A stretch of 64,000 bases of DNA from an uncultured Prevotella sp. (lineage in GTDB: Bacteria; Bacteroidota; Bacteroidia; Bacteroidales; Bacteroidaceae): assembly GCA_900322175.1 (NCBI GenBank), contig ONYZ01000006.1:1-64000 (forward strand). Reading direction: 5' to 3'. Below are positions 37,435 to 45,530 of this stretch, in pieces. The stretch's first letter is position 1; every line of letters starts with the position of its first letter. Below the pieces are notes generated by a model. That model searched no databases and was not told the DNA's origin. It saw only the letters and a program-made list of their open reading frames with translations. The translations under genes and the position numbers were made by a program.

Positions 37435-38837
37435 ACTGCAGGTACTTCGTTCTTAGCTTTTGCCTTAGCGGCCAGTTCCTTCAGTTTATCCTTGCCCTTG
37501 AATGCGAATACCCATACCAGGAATCCAGCAATTACCAACAGAGATATGCCTAGCAGTGGACGATAGAACAGCCATGCCAGAGCGATGATGATAAGGCTCC
37601 ATACCACACCGATAACGGTGCATACGATACCAACACCCCATCCGAAGATGCCAGCGATGAATGGAACCACCTTCAATATTGTCTCTACAAATCCGAAGAT
37701 ACCCTTCAGTCCACCGATTACCATCAGACAGCCGATAAGACGCAGTATCCATGTCATCATGCTGTTTGCATCCTTGTCGGTATCTACTATCTCGTCGCCA
37801 CTCTTCTTACCCATTCTCAGGGTCTGATAGCGTTTACCATTCTTAGCTTTGTAAGGCTTAAATGTATCGCCGTCTACCACAGCCATCACCGTTACCTTGG
37901 CAGGCACCACCTTCTCGAATGTCACACGCACATCACCCACCTCAGGCGATCCGGGCACGCGACCGAAATACAGCACGTTGCCAGCCTGATGTACATACTC
38001 CAGATCTTTCTTGTTCTGGGCTGCCTCCATCGCCTTGGCTATACTGTCGTTTACTGCCTGAATTGAGTCAAGCTGAGCCTTTACAGAGTCTGGCAACAGG
38101 GCACGAACTGAGTCAGGGATGGCGTAGGACGCGGGCTGTTGGCTGTTGACTGCAGGCTGTTGTGTGGTGGATTTCTGTACACCGTAGAAACGCTCATAGG
38201 CGGTCTTAGTGGTGGCATCAAACTGCTTCAGCAGGTCCTCGGCAATGGTCAGATCTATAGCTTCGCGCGAAGAAATACTATGAATCAGACTCTCGTTCAA
38301 CTTATATGCGCCAAACGATACATTCTCGGCATACTGCTCAGCGTTATCGATGGTGGTCAGCACCATATTCTTTTTCTGATAAGCAGGATCCTTAAACCTG
38401 GCCGATTCTACAGGATGGCTAACCCACGACTTAGTATATGAGTATTCTTTAGTTACGACTTCCTTGCCACCCAGTTTGTCTTCTCTATTTTCAGATACGT
38501 GCTCCACCCACTGATAGTACTCAGTGGTGCGCTTCAGACTGATGGCTTTTGCTCCTATTCCAAATTCCTTGTCTACCAGAGAGTCTTCGGTGGTGGCCAT
38601 TGCCGAACCGCAAATCAGCTCACCCTCAAGCGATGCTTCCTTCTTGTTAGGATTCTCCATCTCAACGTAGTTCTTGCCTACCTCGTCGAGCATGTCTTCT
38701 GTTTTCACGGCGCGACCTTCGTTCCACCACAATAGTGCAGTACCGGCACAAAACAATATTAATCCTGTACCAATCGCTTTAAACGAGTTTCCAACTCGGG
38801 TTCCGTAACCCGTGGTTGATGTTTCTGTATAAGCCAT
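37431..38837 (-). CDS. TMEM43-family membrane protein
   Basis: A bacterial homologue of the TMEM43 (LUMA) family, 468 residues. An N-terminal helix (about 16-36, AIGTGLILFCAGTALLWWNE) is followed by a long soluble region and then four closely spaced C-terminal helices (about 355-450), the usual TMEM43 layout. The function is unknown. A Gln/Pro/Ser stretch (QQPAVNSQQPAS, about 230-241) is encoded by four heptamers (38136-38163) and looks inserted. It is first in the TMEM43, YARHG, lipoprotein set. Confidence 0.8.
   Translation of the reverse strand: MAYTETSTTGYGTRVGNSFKAIGTGLILFCAGTALLWWNEGRAVKTEDMLDEVGKNYVEMENPNKKEASLEGELICGSAMATTEDSLVDKEFGIGAKAISLKRTTEYYQWVEHVSENREDKLGGKEVVTKEYSYTKSWVSHPVESARFKDPAYQKKNMVLTTIDNAEQYAENVSFGAYKLNESLIHSISSREAIDLTIAEDLLKQFDATTKTAYERFYGVQKSTTQQPAVNSQQPASYAIPDSVRALLPDSVKAQLDSIQAVNDSIAKAMEAAQNKKDLEYVHQAGNVLYFGRVPGSPEVGDVRVTFEKVVPAKVTVMAVVDGDTFKPYKAKNGKRYQTLRMGKKSGDEIVDTDKDANSMMTWILRLIGCLMVIGGLKGIFGFVETILKVVPFIAGIFGWGVGIVCTVIGVVWSLIIIALAWLFYRPLLGISLLVIAGFLVWVFAFKGKDKLKELAAKAKAKNEVPAV
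38136..38163. repeat. Four 7-bp tandem repeats in the TMEM43 gene
   Basis: Plus strand CTGTTGG, CTGTTGA, CTGCAGG, CTGTTGT in a row (28 bp). They encode a Gln/Pro/Ser run in the linker of the protein without changing the reading frame overall. Confidence 0.65.
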
Positions 38838-38883
38838 AATGTCTTAAGATTTAAAAATTGATATTGATTGTTTTTATAAAAAC

Positions 38884-40308
38884 TTACTTCTCTGTTAGTC
38901 TCTTCGAACCTTGATAGCTCACGTGGCCCTGATGCTGCAGATAGTTCATCGTCAGTTCGGGGGTTACACGTCCCAAACCTGTGCCCGGATCCTTACGGTT
39001 GGTAGGACTGATGGCTACAGTATAGCTGTTAGTTATCACACTGTATGTCTTCTTCAGGTTCAGTTTCTTGCCGTCCATATCCAGCAGCGTCACCTTCTTT
39101 ATTTTATTGGTCTGTGGGTCGCGGGTGTATTCCACCTTCATTCCGCCCACGTATGGGAATACATTGTTGTCGTTGTCGGCACACTTTATCATCATTTCTG
39201 CCAGTTCTTTTCCTGTAAGCTGCAGCATATAAGCCTCGTTCTGGAATGGGTCCAGTCGCAGCACGTCCGATACGGTGATGTCGCCCGTAGGATGCTTTTC
39301 GTAGCGCACACCGCCAGCGTTCTGGAAACTCAGGTCGGCATTGCCTTCGGCTATGAATGCGTCGCACATCATATTGCCCAGTTCCTCGTATGTATCAAAT
39401 GGTGTATCAGCCTGAGCCAGCACGCGCTGGAAGTAAGGGTTGCGCGAGATAAACTCTACCAGAGCGCCTACCACCTCGTTCACGTTCTGGGCACCGCGTA
39501 TGGCAATATTCTCAGCCTTACGGTCCACCACCTTGCCGTTCTCCAGAGTCAGAGTGGTATGGGTCACGCGGGCCAGTCGGTTGGTGTTCTGCGTCACATA
39601 CACACCGTGGTGCATCTCGCCACCATCCAGCTGGGTGTGACTATGTCCGCCCACTATAATGTCTACCCATGGCAGACTAGCGGTAAATGTTGTGTCAGTG
39701 GTATATCCCAGATGACTAAGCAGCAATACCACGTCGCACTTATCGCGCAGGAACTTATACTTATTAATCGTCTCCAACGGGTCGGTAAATGATATCTCCG
39801 TCATGCGTGCAGGGTGACTCTCGGGTATGCCCATCGTACCCAAAGCTGTGATACCAAGCACACCTACACTGATGCCACCGCAGTCGAATATCTGGTATGG
39901 CTTAACGTGCATGTTCCACTTCTTGTCGGGATGCACGTTGGCACAAAGATGCGGGAACGACGACAGAGAGATGAGCTTGGCCAGTCCCTCCTGTCCCGAG
40001 TCAAACTCATGATTGCCCAGTGTCGAGGCTGAGAATCCGATGATGTTCATCAGCGCCACCATGGGATAAGCAGGTATCTCGTACATATCGTTCAGCGGTT
40101 CGCCCGAACGGTTATCTCCAGCGCTCAGCACCAGCAAGTCAGGATAGAGCGCTCGCAGCGAGTCGGCCACAAATCCCAGTCGCGGCATACACTCTATAGC
40201 CGCATGCATATCGTTGGCACTCAGTATATGTAGTTCCTTATGTTCCTGCCCCGATGCCCCCAGCATCATCAGCCCCAAAACACCCGATAAAATTAGTCTC
40301 TTAGTCAT
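38884..40308 (-). CDS. 5'-nucleotidase/metallophosphoesterase
   Basis: Exported two-domain nucleotidase (UshA/5'-NT family), 474 residues. The signal peptide (1-20) ends LMMLGASG. Metallophosphatase motifs: HILSANDMHAAIE (usual D-x-H), LSAGDNRSG, TLGNHEFD and GGHSHTQ. The C-terminal 5'-nucleotidase domain starts near residue 310 (SFQNAGGVRYEKH). It cleaves phosphate from nucleotides or related esters in the periplasm. It belongs to the minus-strand block with the DUF2207 gene upstream, separated only by a repeat-filled spacer. Confidence 0.92.
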   Translation of the reverse strand: MTKRLILSGVLGLMMLGASGQEHKELHILSANDMHAAIECMPRLGFVADSLRALYPDLLVLSAGDNRSGEPLNDMYEIPAYPMVALMNIIGFSASTLGNHEFDSGQEGLAKLISLSSFPHLCANVHPDKKWNMHVKPYQIFDCGGISVGVLGITALGTMGIPESHPARMTEISFTDPLETINKYKFLRDKCDVVLLLSHLGYTTDTTFTASLPWVDIIVGGHSHTQLDGGEMHHGVYVTQNTNRLARVTHTTLTLENGKVVDRKAENIAIRGAQNVNEVVGALVEFISRNPYFQRVLAQADTPFDTYEELGNMMCDAFIAEGNADLSFQNAGGVRYEKHPTGDITVSDVLRLDPFQNEAYMLQLTGKELAEMMIKCADNDNNVFPYVGGMKVEYTRDPQTNKIKKVTLLDMDGKKLNLKKTYSVITNSYTVAISPTNRKDPGTGLGRVTPELTMNYLQHQGHVSYQGSKRLTEK

Positions 40309-40310
40309 AT

Positions 40311-40375
40311 ATCTAAATTCTCAATTATCTGACATCTCTAAATTCTCAATTATCAATTCTCAATTATCAATTACC
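40311..40375. repeat. AATT-type spacer repeat after the DUF2207 gene
   Basis: The spacer from the DUF2207 stop to the nucleotidase start is almost entirely CTAAATTCTCAATT and TTATCAATT units. Positions 40335-40351 (17 bp) recur exactly at 62836-62852 in rsmF. The DUF2207 stop codon is part of the repeat. Confidence 0.75.
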
Positions 40376-42023
40376 TGACTCCTCCTCCGCCACCGCCGCC
40401 AGAGAAGCCGCCTCCGCCGCCACCCCACGACGAATGTCCGCCATGACCACTCGCACGACTCTCACGTGCAGCCTTGTCGGCAACTGCTCGCGATGTACTG
40501 TGGTGCATGGTCGAATAGATTATCGGCAGCGTCATGTCGTCGGCCATCTGTCCAGCCACACGGTCCATATCAAAGTATGCAGGGTTCACACTCTTCATCT
40601 CCTTTATCACCTTGTCGGCGATACCAAACAGCGTGGCATATATCATATAGTCCTTCCACAGCGTCACCTCCTTCAGTTCGCGCTCGTTCAGCAGCGTAAA
40701 CTCCTCCAGGAATTTCTTCAGTCCGAACACCTCGCTCACCTCCTTGTCCATGTTTCTGTACTTCTTCAGCGCAGTCTTAGAGTGTAGAGTGCTGATAAAC
40801 GAGTCGGTCACGCTCTGATGACTGTTACTCTTCATATAGTCCTTCAGTTCCTTAGGCTCCAGCACCGTATCGTCGCCAGCAGCACTCTTAAATATTTTGT
40901 ACATCTTGCGCATCAGCACAGGCTGTTTTTCTATCCCGGGATAATCATGTATCACGAAGTTCTGCTCCATCTTACCCTTCTTGGTGGGGCGCTGTTCTAT
41001 GGATATAGCCCCCAGACTGATAAGCTTTAGTATGCAGGCCGACATCAGATTGTTGTAGTCGCTGCCGAAGTACTTGTATGCGTTCAGCATCTTGTTGGCC
41101 TCCTGCAGATTGCCGTTCAGCGGTATGTCGCGATACCACATCAGTCCTCGCTTAAGCTTGCGCTTGGCACTCCACACGCTGTATATACGCCAAAAAAATG
41201 CACCTATCGATAAGAGTGGCGCACCACAGTATATCACGATAAAGCCCAGCCACTCCAACCAGTTCATATCGTCATCATCGCCGCCACCGTTGTCCACATA
41301 GTCGCTGCCCTCAAATGCCTCGTCTTTCTTGTTTTCAAAGGTGTCGCTCTCCATTATCGAAGACTCAAACTGGCTTTTCGGCAGCTTCAGCATCACGTAT
41401 AGTCCAGCCTCATCACTCATTGCTCCATCGGTGGTTTCTACTATCGCCATACCGTTCTCAAACCACACATCGCCGTTGAATCTGAATCCCCAGATGCCGC
41501 AACTGTCTGGGTTGATAGTCAGCGTTGAGTCGGCTCCCATTATTGTCACTTTGGCGTGCTTGGGTTTGGGGCGCACCGATGTGTCCAGAAACACGTGTCG
41601 GATAGCATTGGCGTCGGGATAGCCGTGCACCAGACTTGTTATAGTATATGTAGTGATGTATGTTCGTTCGCCGCTATCGCCCAGTCCCCAGCATACCTCA
41701 TAGCCACGAGCAGTTTCTACTATGCCGCACTTCCGTGTTTTCCATGTGCGGCTCTCGTTCACGTCCCAGTCCACGTTGTCAAATCGCGTACCGTTTTCGT
41801 CGTACACTTCCAGATCGCGTACTTCGCTACTGCCCATGTTAGCCAGTCCGATATAGCACTCGGTACCTTCGCTATCTATGGTCATCAGTCGTGTTTCAGT
41901 GATACGTGCATCGCCGTTTTTGCTAAGCACCACCTTAATATTCAGGTCGTGTAACTGTGGTCTGGCTAACATCCCGCTGGCCACCAGCAGTAGTATTATA
42001 GTGATATAGTTCTTAATTTTCAT
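40371..42023 (-). CDS. DUF2207 predicted membrane protein
   Basis: 550 residues. A signal-like first helix (LLLVASGMLARP) leads into an N-terminal beta domain typical of DUF2207 (LHDLNIKVVLSKNGDARITE). A membrane helix (about 260-280) and a long cytoplasmic region follow. It ends with a glycine tract (SSWGGGGGGFSGGGGGGG), common at the C-terminus of this family. The ATG at 42023 is preferred over 42035 because the likely -7 promoter element (42033-42040) overlaps the longer start. This would leave a leader of only a few nucleotides. Confidence 0.85.
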   Translation of the reverse strand: MKIKNYITIILLLVASGMLARPQLHDLNIKVVLSKNGDARITETRLMTIDSEGTECYIGLANMGSSEVRDLEVYDENGTRFDNVDWDVNESRTWKTRKCGIVETARGYEVCWGLGDSGERTYITTYTITSLVHGYPDANAIRHVFLDTSVRPKPKHAKVTIMGADSTLTINPDSCGIWGFRFNGDVWFENGMAIVETTDGAMSDEAGLYVMLKLPKSQFESSIMESDTFENKKDEAFEGSDYVDNGGGDDDDMNWLEWLGFIVIYCGAPLLSIGAFFWRIYSVWSAKRKLKRGLMWYRDIPLNGNLQEANKMLNAYKYFGSDYNNLMSACILKLISLGAISIEQRPTKKGKMEQNFVIHDYPGIEKQPVLMRKMYKIFKSAAGDDTVLEPKELKDYMKSNSHQSVTDSFISTLHSKTALKKYRNMDKEVSEVFGLKKFLEEFTLLNERELKEVTLWKDYMIYATLFGIADKVIKEMKSVNPAYFDMDRVAGQMADDMTLPIIYSTMHHSTSRAVADKAARESRASGHGGHSSWGGGGGGFSGGGGGGGVR

Positions 42024-42032
42024 TTCAGTTTG

Positions 42033-42040
42033 CAAAATTA
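42033..42040 (-). promoter_or_regulatory. -7 element just before the DUF2207 start
   Basis: Minus strand TAATTTTG, followed by CAAACTGAA and the ATG at 42023. If the usual TSS distance applies, the mRNA starts within about 10 nt of the start codon. No clear -33 element was identified. Confidence 0.5.
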
Positions 42041-42144
42041 GATATTTTTTTCTAATCCACCAACTATTTATGCATTAAAATACACAATTACACGTCGATT
42101 CATTATAAAACGCCCCGAACAATCTTCTCATGAACGTCTATAGA

Positions 42145-42658
42145 TTTTTTTTCAAATTGTCTTCCACTTCCACCAAACACCTCTCAAAGCCGCATTCCTA
42201 CAGGGGTTTCCAGAGGTGGAAGTACCCTTTTTCACTTCCACCTCACTTCCACCAATTTTAAAATTCTCTAGAGAATTATGCAACGTGCTAGGCAATCGCT
42301 GGTCAAAACATAGCGTCTCACACGATAATTTTCTAGAAAATTTCGTTGCGATCTAGTATTTTAAGCATTCTGATAGGGTTATTTTATTGCTTTCCACTAG
42401 GCTGTCAATGCTTAAAAGTAAGGTCTTTAGTATGGAGAAATAACATCTTTGAGAACAAAACAACTTGTTTTGCTTTCGAAGAAGTTATCTTTTAGAAGGC
42501 AAGAAATATGCTCTTTGACAACAAAACAAGTTGTTTTGATTGAAAAGATGGAAGAGAGGTGGAAGTGAAATGAGGTACTTCCACCTCTGAAAACACCTGT
42601 ATTTATGCGGGGTTGAACGGTGTTTGGTGGAAGTGGAAGATAATTTGCAAACTTTTTT
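42145..42658. repeat. Palindrome-rich non-coding element with 100-bp inverted repeats
   Basis: Outer arms 42145-42250 and 42550-42658 are imperfect inverted repeats, about 85 % alike over 90 bp by eye. Each arm contains several copies of CTTCCACC in both orientations. The 300 bp between them hold two 16-bp perfect palindromes with a CTAG core (42262-42277 and 42327-42342). They also hold two copies of CAAAACAA-N-TTGTTTTG (42456-42472 and 42522-42538, 66 bp apart, N = C or G). No ORF of note lies inside. It sits between the DUF2207 and endonuclease genes, and nothing else is visible in the 770-bp gap besides the hairpin at 42679-42714 and the two promoters. Confidence 0.85.
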
Positions 42659-42678
42659 CTTAACTACATTTCAATTGC

Positions 42679-42714
42679 AAAGTACCTAGCGAACATTTGC
42701 TCCCTAGGTACTTT
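42679..42714. other. Hairpin downstream of the palindrome-rich element
   Basis: AAAGTACCTAG (42679-42689) and CTAGGTACTTT (42704-42714) pair perfectly over 11 bp with a 14-nt loop. It could be a bidirectional stop for transcription through the element. Confidence 0.55.
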
Positions 42715-42774
42715 TCAAATTGCGACTCGTCATTATAGAACAACTCTACTCCACTTACATTTTTCATCTTTTTC

Positions 42775-42805
42775 TTGCATTTACCAAATAAAAAGCGTAT
42801 TTTTG
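42775..42805 (+). promoter_or_regulatory. Promoter of the endonuclease gene, leaderless layout
   Basis: TTG (42775-42777), 20 nt, TATTTTTG (42798-42805). The ATG of the gene begins only 5 nt later (42810), so the mRNA would be nearly or fully leaderless. Confidence 0.7.
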
Positions 42806-42809
42806 CCGC

Positions 42810-43598
42810 ATGATTAAAGAGTATCGACTTACCATATTTGCTGTTATAGTCTTTGCAGCCATTATCATATTTGGCATAAAAGGCGCAGCAAAGCAGATTG
42901 TAAATATTGAGGGACCAACCTCGTATCTACCTCTGCCCCTGAAAGATACGCCAGAACAGATACTGCATCGCAAGGGTTACGTTGCATCTTACAACAAGGA
43001 TACCAAAATACCCAATTGGGTAGCATGGCATCTAACAGCAGCACACACTAGGGGGCCACATAAGCGCCCAGGAAGTGCATGGCACGAAGATACAGAAGTT
43101 CCCCAACCACGTGCCAATTATTTTGATTACCGCCAATCTGGGTGGTCAAGAGGACATATGTGCCCAGCAGGAGATAACAAGTGGGATGCTGATGCTATGT
43201 ACGAATCGTTCCTGATGACAAATTGCTGCCCACAGAATTCCAATCTGAATAGCGGGGACTGGAACCAAATTGAGATGGCATGCAGACGATGGGCAGAAAA
43301 GTGGGGAGACATCTACATAGTCTGCGGCCCTATCCTATTTCACCAAAAACATGAAACAATAGGCCAGAACAAGGTTGTGGTACCAGAGGCGTTTTTCAAA
43401 GTAGTATTGTGCTTGAATGGCAAGCCTAAAGGTATAGGTTTTATTCGCAGGAATACAGAGACCTCTAGGCGTAAAGACCTGTATGTAAATAGCATAAGTC
43501 AAGTTGAACGCATCACGGGTATGACGTTCTTCCCAAATATACCAAAAGATATAGCAGAATCCGTAAAGTCGCAGGCAAACCTAAAAGATTGGGACTAG
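42810..43598 (+). CDS. DNA/RNA non-specific endonuclease (NUC1 family)
   Basis: Secreted or membrane-anchored nuclease of the beta-beta-alpha-metal type, 262 residues. An N-terminal helix (about 8-26) would anchor or export it. The catalytic motif is WSRGHMCPAGDN (His116 as base), and the metal/substrate motif NCCPQNSNLNSGDWNQIE follows (Asn 142-147 region, Glu about 154). It degrades nucleic acid outside the cytoplasm, for nutrition or against incoming DNA (inference). It stands alone, next to a palindrome-rich element and upstream of, but convergent with, the defence-like operon. Confidence 0.92.
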   Translation: MIKEYRLTIFAVIVFAAIIIFGIKGAAKQIVNIEGPTSYLPLPLKDTPEQILHRKGYVASYNKDTKIPNWVAWHLTAAHTRGPHKRPGSAWHEDTEVPQPRANYFDYRQSGWSRGHMCPAGDNKWDADAMYESFLMTNCCPQNSNLNSGDWNQIEMACRRWAEKWGDIYIVCGPILFHQKHETIGQNKVVVPEAFFKVVLCLNGKPKGIGFIRRNTETSRRKDLYVNSISQVERITGMTFFPNIPKDIAESVKSQANLKDWD

Positions 43599-43648
43599 GA
43601 TCTCTTTAACTTGTGGTTATAAAGTCATTGGAAGCCATAATAACTATA

Positions 43649-43748
43649 TCGGACAACTTATCGGACATTTTGGGTTTATCGGACAATTTGTCGGACAGCT
43701 TGGTTTTATCGGACATTATTTCGGACATTTCGATCTCAATTCGGACTT
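43649..43748. repeat. 30-bp tandem repeat (3 copies) with paired TCGGACA motifs
   Basis: TCGGACA starts at 43649, 43661, 43679, 43691, 43709 and 43721, with a shortened copy (TCGGACT) at 43741. The distances 12, 18, 12, 18, 12 show a 30-bp unit in three copies. It fills the gap between the convergent endonuclease and defence operon. Confidence 0.85.
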
Positions 43749-43749
43749 T

Positions 43750-43917
43750 TTACGGATTTATTTGCAAGATTCCTAAATTATCCAACTTCTTTTGTATGCT
43801 TTCGTTCATAACGTATTTCTTTTGCATCTTACGCACTTTTTGTGCCTTATGCACCTCTGGCAGTTTCAATGATTCAAGCAGATCAACTGCCTCATAGAGT
43901 TTTTTCAGTTTATCCAT
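43750..43917 (-). CDS. Small protein at the end of the defence operon
   Basis: A helical, charged protein of 55 residues from MDKLKKLYEAVDLLE. It could be 70 residues if translation starts at 43962, which would overlap the end of the HerA gene by 34 bp. I do not recognise the family. Its tight coupling to the HerA gene suggests it belongs to the same system. Confidence 0.5.
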   Translation of the reverse strand: MDKLKKLYEAVDLLESLKLPEVHKAQKVRKMQKKYVMNESIQKKLDNLGILQINP

Positions 43918-43928
43918 AGCAATAAGAA

Positions 43929-45530
43929 TTATATTAGGTGAGTTACTTTTATTTTCTGCCAATGTTTTCCGATGCCTAGAGCCATATTAGCGGCATCCTT
44001 AGTAATAAGCTCGCCCTTCTGTAGGCCTGCTATAGCTTGCTTTATTTCCTGAAGAGCAGAACCCGAAACGCCAAACAAATCTTTAATAACAGCATCGTTC
44101 TGTTGCTGTTGTTTCATAATTAACGGATACTGAGCATTTGCATAAAAATCAAAGTGTCTACTCTTAAAACTCTCCATATTCTGCGTAGCCAAAATAATAC
44201 TCATTCCTTTATTTCTGCCTACAGCTATCAGATTCTGTAACGGCTTATTCTCGAAGCCAAGCATATAGTGAGCCTCATCTATGATAGTAAAATGACGTAT
44301 TTCTACCCTACCATCATTCGTTGCCTGTTTGGGCAGTTTCTCGTAGATGGTATTAAGCTTAGAAATTACAAAATAAACTATGGCTTTAGCCATTATACCA
44401 TCTTTCTCAAATCCTCCGAGATTGATGATATAGCAGTTCTTCATAAGGTCTATCTTATCTTCATCAGCAAAAATACGATTACGTACTAATTGACTAAGCA
44501 CAGAAATTACACTATCTGTATCATCCTGCTTTTTCTGAGGGAGCAATGCAATATAGTTCTCCAGCACTTCACTGAATGTTACAGGTTTTAGGTTCTTATC
44601 CTTATATGCATTGATAATAGCTTCACTTAATCTGTTATCCATATTGGCACTAATCTTTGCAGGCGCAATAGAACTTAGCGCCGTTGCCAATGATGTTGCA
44701 TATAGATTCACCTCATTAATGGGTCTTCCTGTAAAATCCTTAAATGGAGTAAATGGCAGTGGTTCTCTGATTGGATCAAGAATAGCCGACTTATCAGTAT
44801 CAAAATGTTCCAACCAAGAAGCGTTAGCTGGATCTGAGAATTCACCCTTATAGTCAAACAATAAGAAGTTTACGGGATAATGAGTATCTGATGAAGCACC
44901 ACGTATCTGATTAATCAACAATGCTATCAAATTAGACTTACCAGAACCAGTTGTACCAGCTATTAAAATCTGTGTATTTGCAATATCACGACTATTAATA
45001 TCTAAGCGAGCATCCATTCCATTCTCATACTCACCAATTCTCAGATTCAATTCTGGTATATCTGTCAACAGGCGACCAGCACGTAACGGCACATAAGTCA
45101 ACCATTCGTCAATGCCACCTTCCTTCAATAAGATATCACGACCTCTAAGAATTTCACGACCAATAACTTTACTAACCAAATTCGGAGAAGTCCAATCGGC
45201 CTCCACATCATGATACCTCATCTTTAGCAGTATCTCGAACATCGTACCAATATCCGATTTTGTAAAGAACGTGGTTGCATAAGGAGTATTCGATTTTGCT
45301 AGATTATAATCATTCAAATCATCTATAGTGCGTGGCGATTTATCACTCAATCCTGCTAAGAGGCAAATTCTCAACACAACACTATGATTTAGCGTTACAG
45401 GACGCATATTGTCAGTATATTCATCTAAGTTAATACGCTGTTCGATGGCAGCCTTAACATCAGCTATTCTCTCATGCATACCAGAGATAGCTGTTACCGC
45501 TTTTACTGTCAACAAATTAATGTTACTCAT
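43929..45530 (-). CDS. HerA-type ATPase, possibly with an N-terminal DndE-like domain
   Basis: A 533-residue HerA/DUF87 translocase-like ATPase. Walker A is GTTGSGKSN (about 192-200), and Walker B is IIDEAHYMLG (around residue 415). The first 110 residues form a helical region (for example RPVTLNHSVVLRICLLAGLS, 43-62) that resembles the small DNA-binding protein DndE; that link is by eye only. HerA proteins act as ring-shaped DNA pumps with a nuclease partner. Here the partners are the DndD-like ATPase (4-bp overlap) and the Mod/Res pair upstream. Confidence 0.85.
   Translation of the reverse strand: MSNINLLTVKAVTAISGMHERIADVKAAIEQRINLDEYTDNMRPVTLNHSVVLRICLLAGLSDKSPRTIDDLNDYNLAKSNTPYATTFFTKSDIGTMFEILLKMRYHDVEADWTSPNLVSKVIGREILRGRDILLKEGGIDEWLTYVPLRAGRLLTDIPELNLRIGEYENGMDARLDINSRDIANTQILIAGTTGSGKSNLIALLINQIRGASSDTHYPVNFLLFDYKGEFSDPANASWLEHFDTDKSAILDPIREPLPFTPFKDFTGRPINEVNLYATSLATALSSIAPAKISANMDNRLSEAIINAYKDKNLKPVTFSEVLENYIALLPQKKQDDTDSVISVLSQLVRNRIFADEDKIDLMKNCYIINLGGFEKDGIMAKAIVYFVISKLNTIYEKLPKQATNDGRVEIRHFTIIDEAHYMLGFENKPLQNLIAVGRNKGMSIILATQNMESFKSRHFDFYANAQYPLIMKQQQQNDAVIKDLFGVSGSALQEIKQAIAGLQKGELITKDAANMALGIGKHWQKIKVTHLI

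Noticed and set aside
42145..42658. Palindrome-rich element as an insertion sequence
   Set aside because: No transposase frame lies between the inverted arms and no target-site duplication was noticed.
43649..43748. TCGGACA array as a CRISPR
   Set aside because: Units are only 30 bp with no unique spacers and no cas gene nearby.
43613..43897. Plus-strand open frame over the TCGGACA repeat (94 codons, repeated LSDNLSD)
   Set aside because: The repetition comes from the DNA repeat; it lacks an ATG start and its second half is antisense to the small minus-strand gene.
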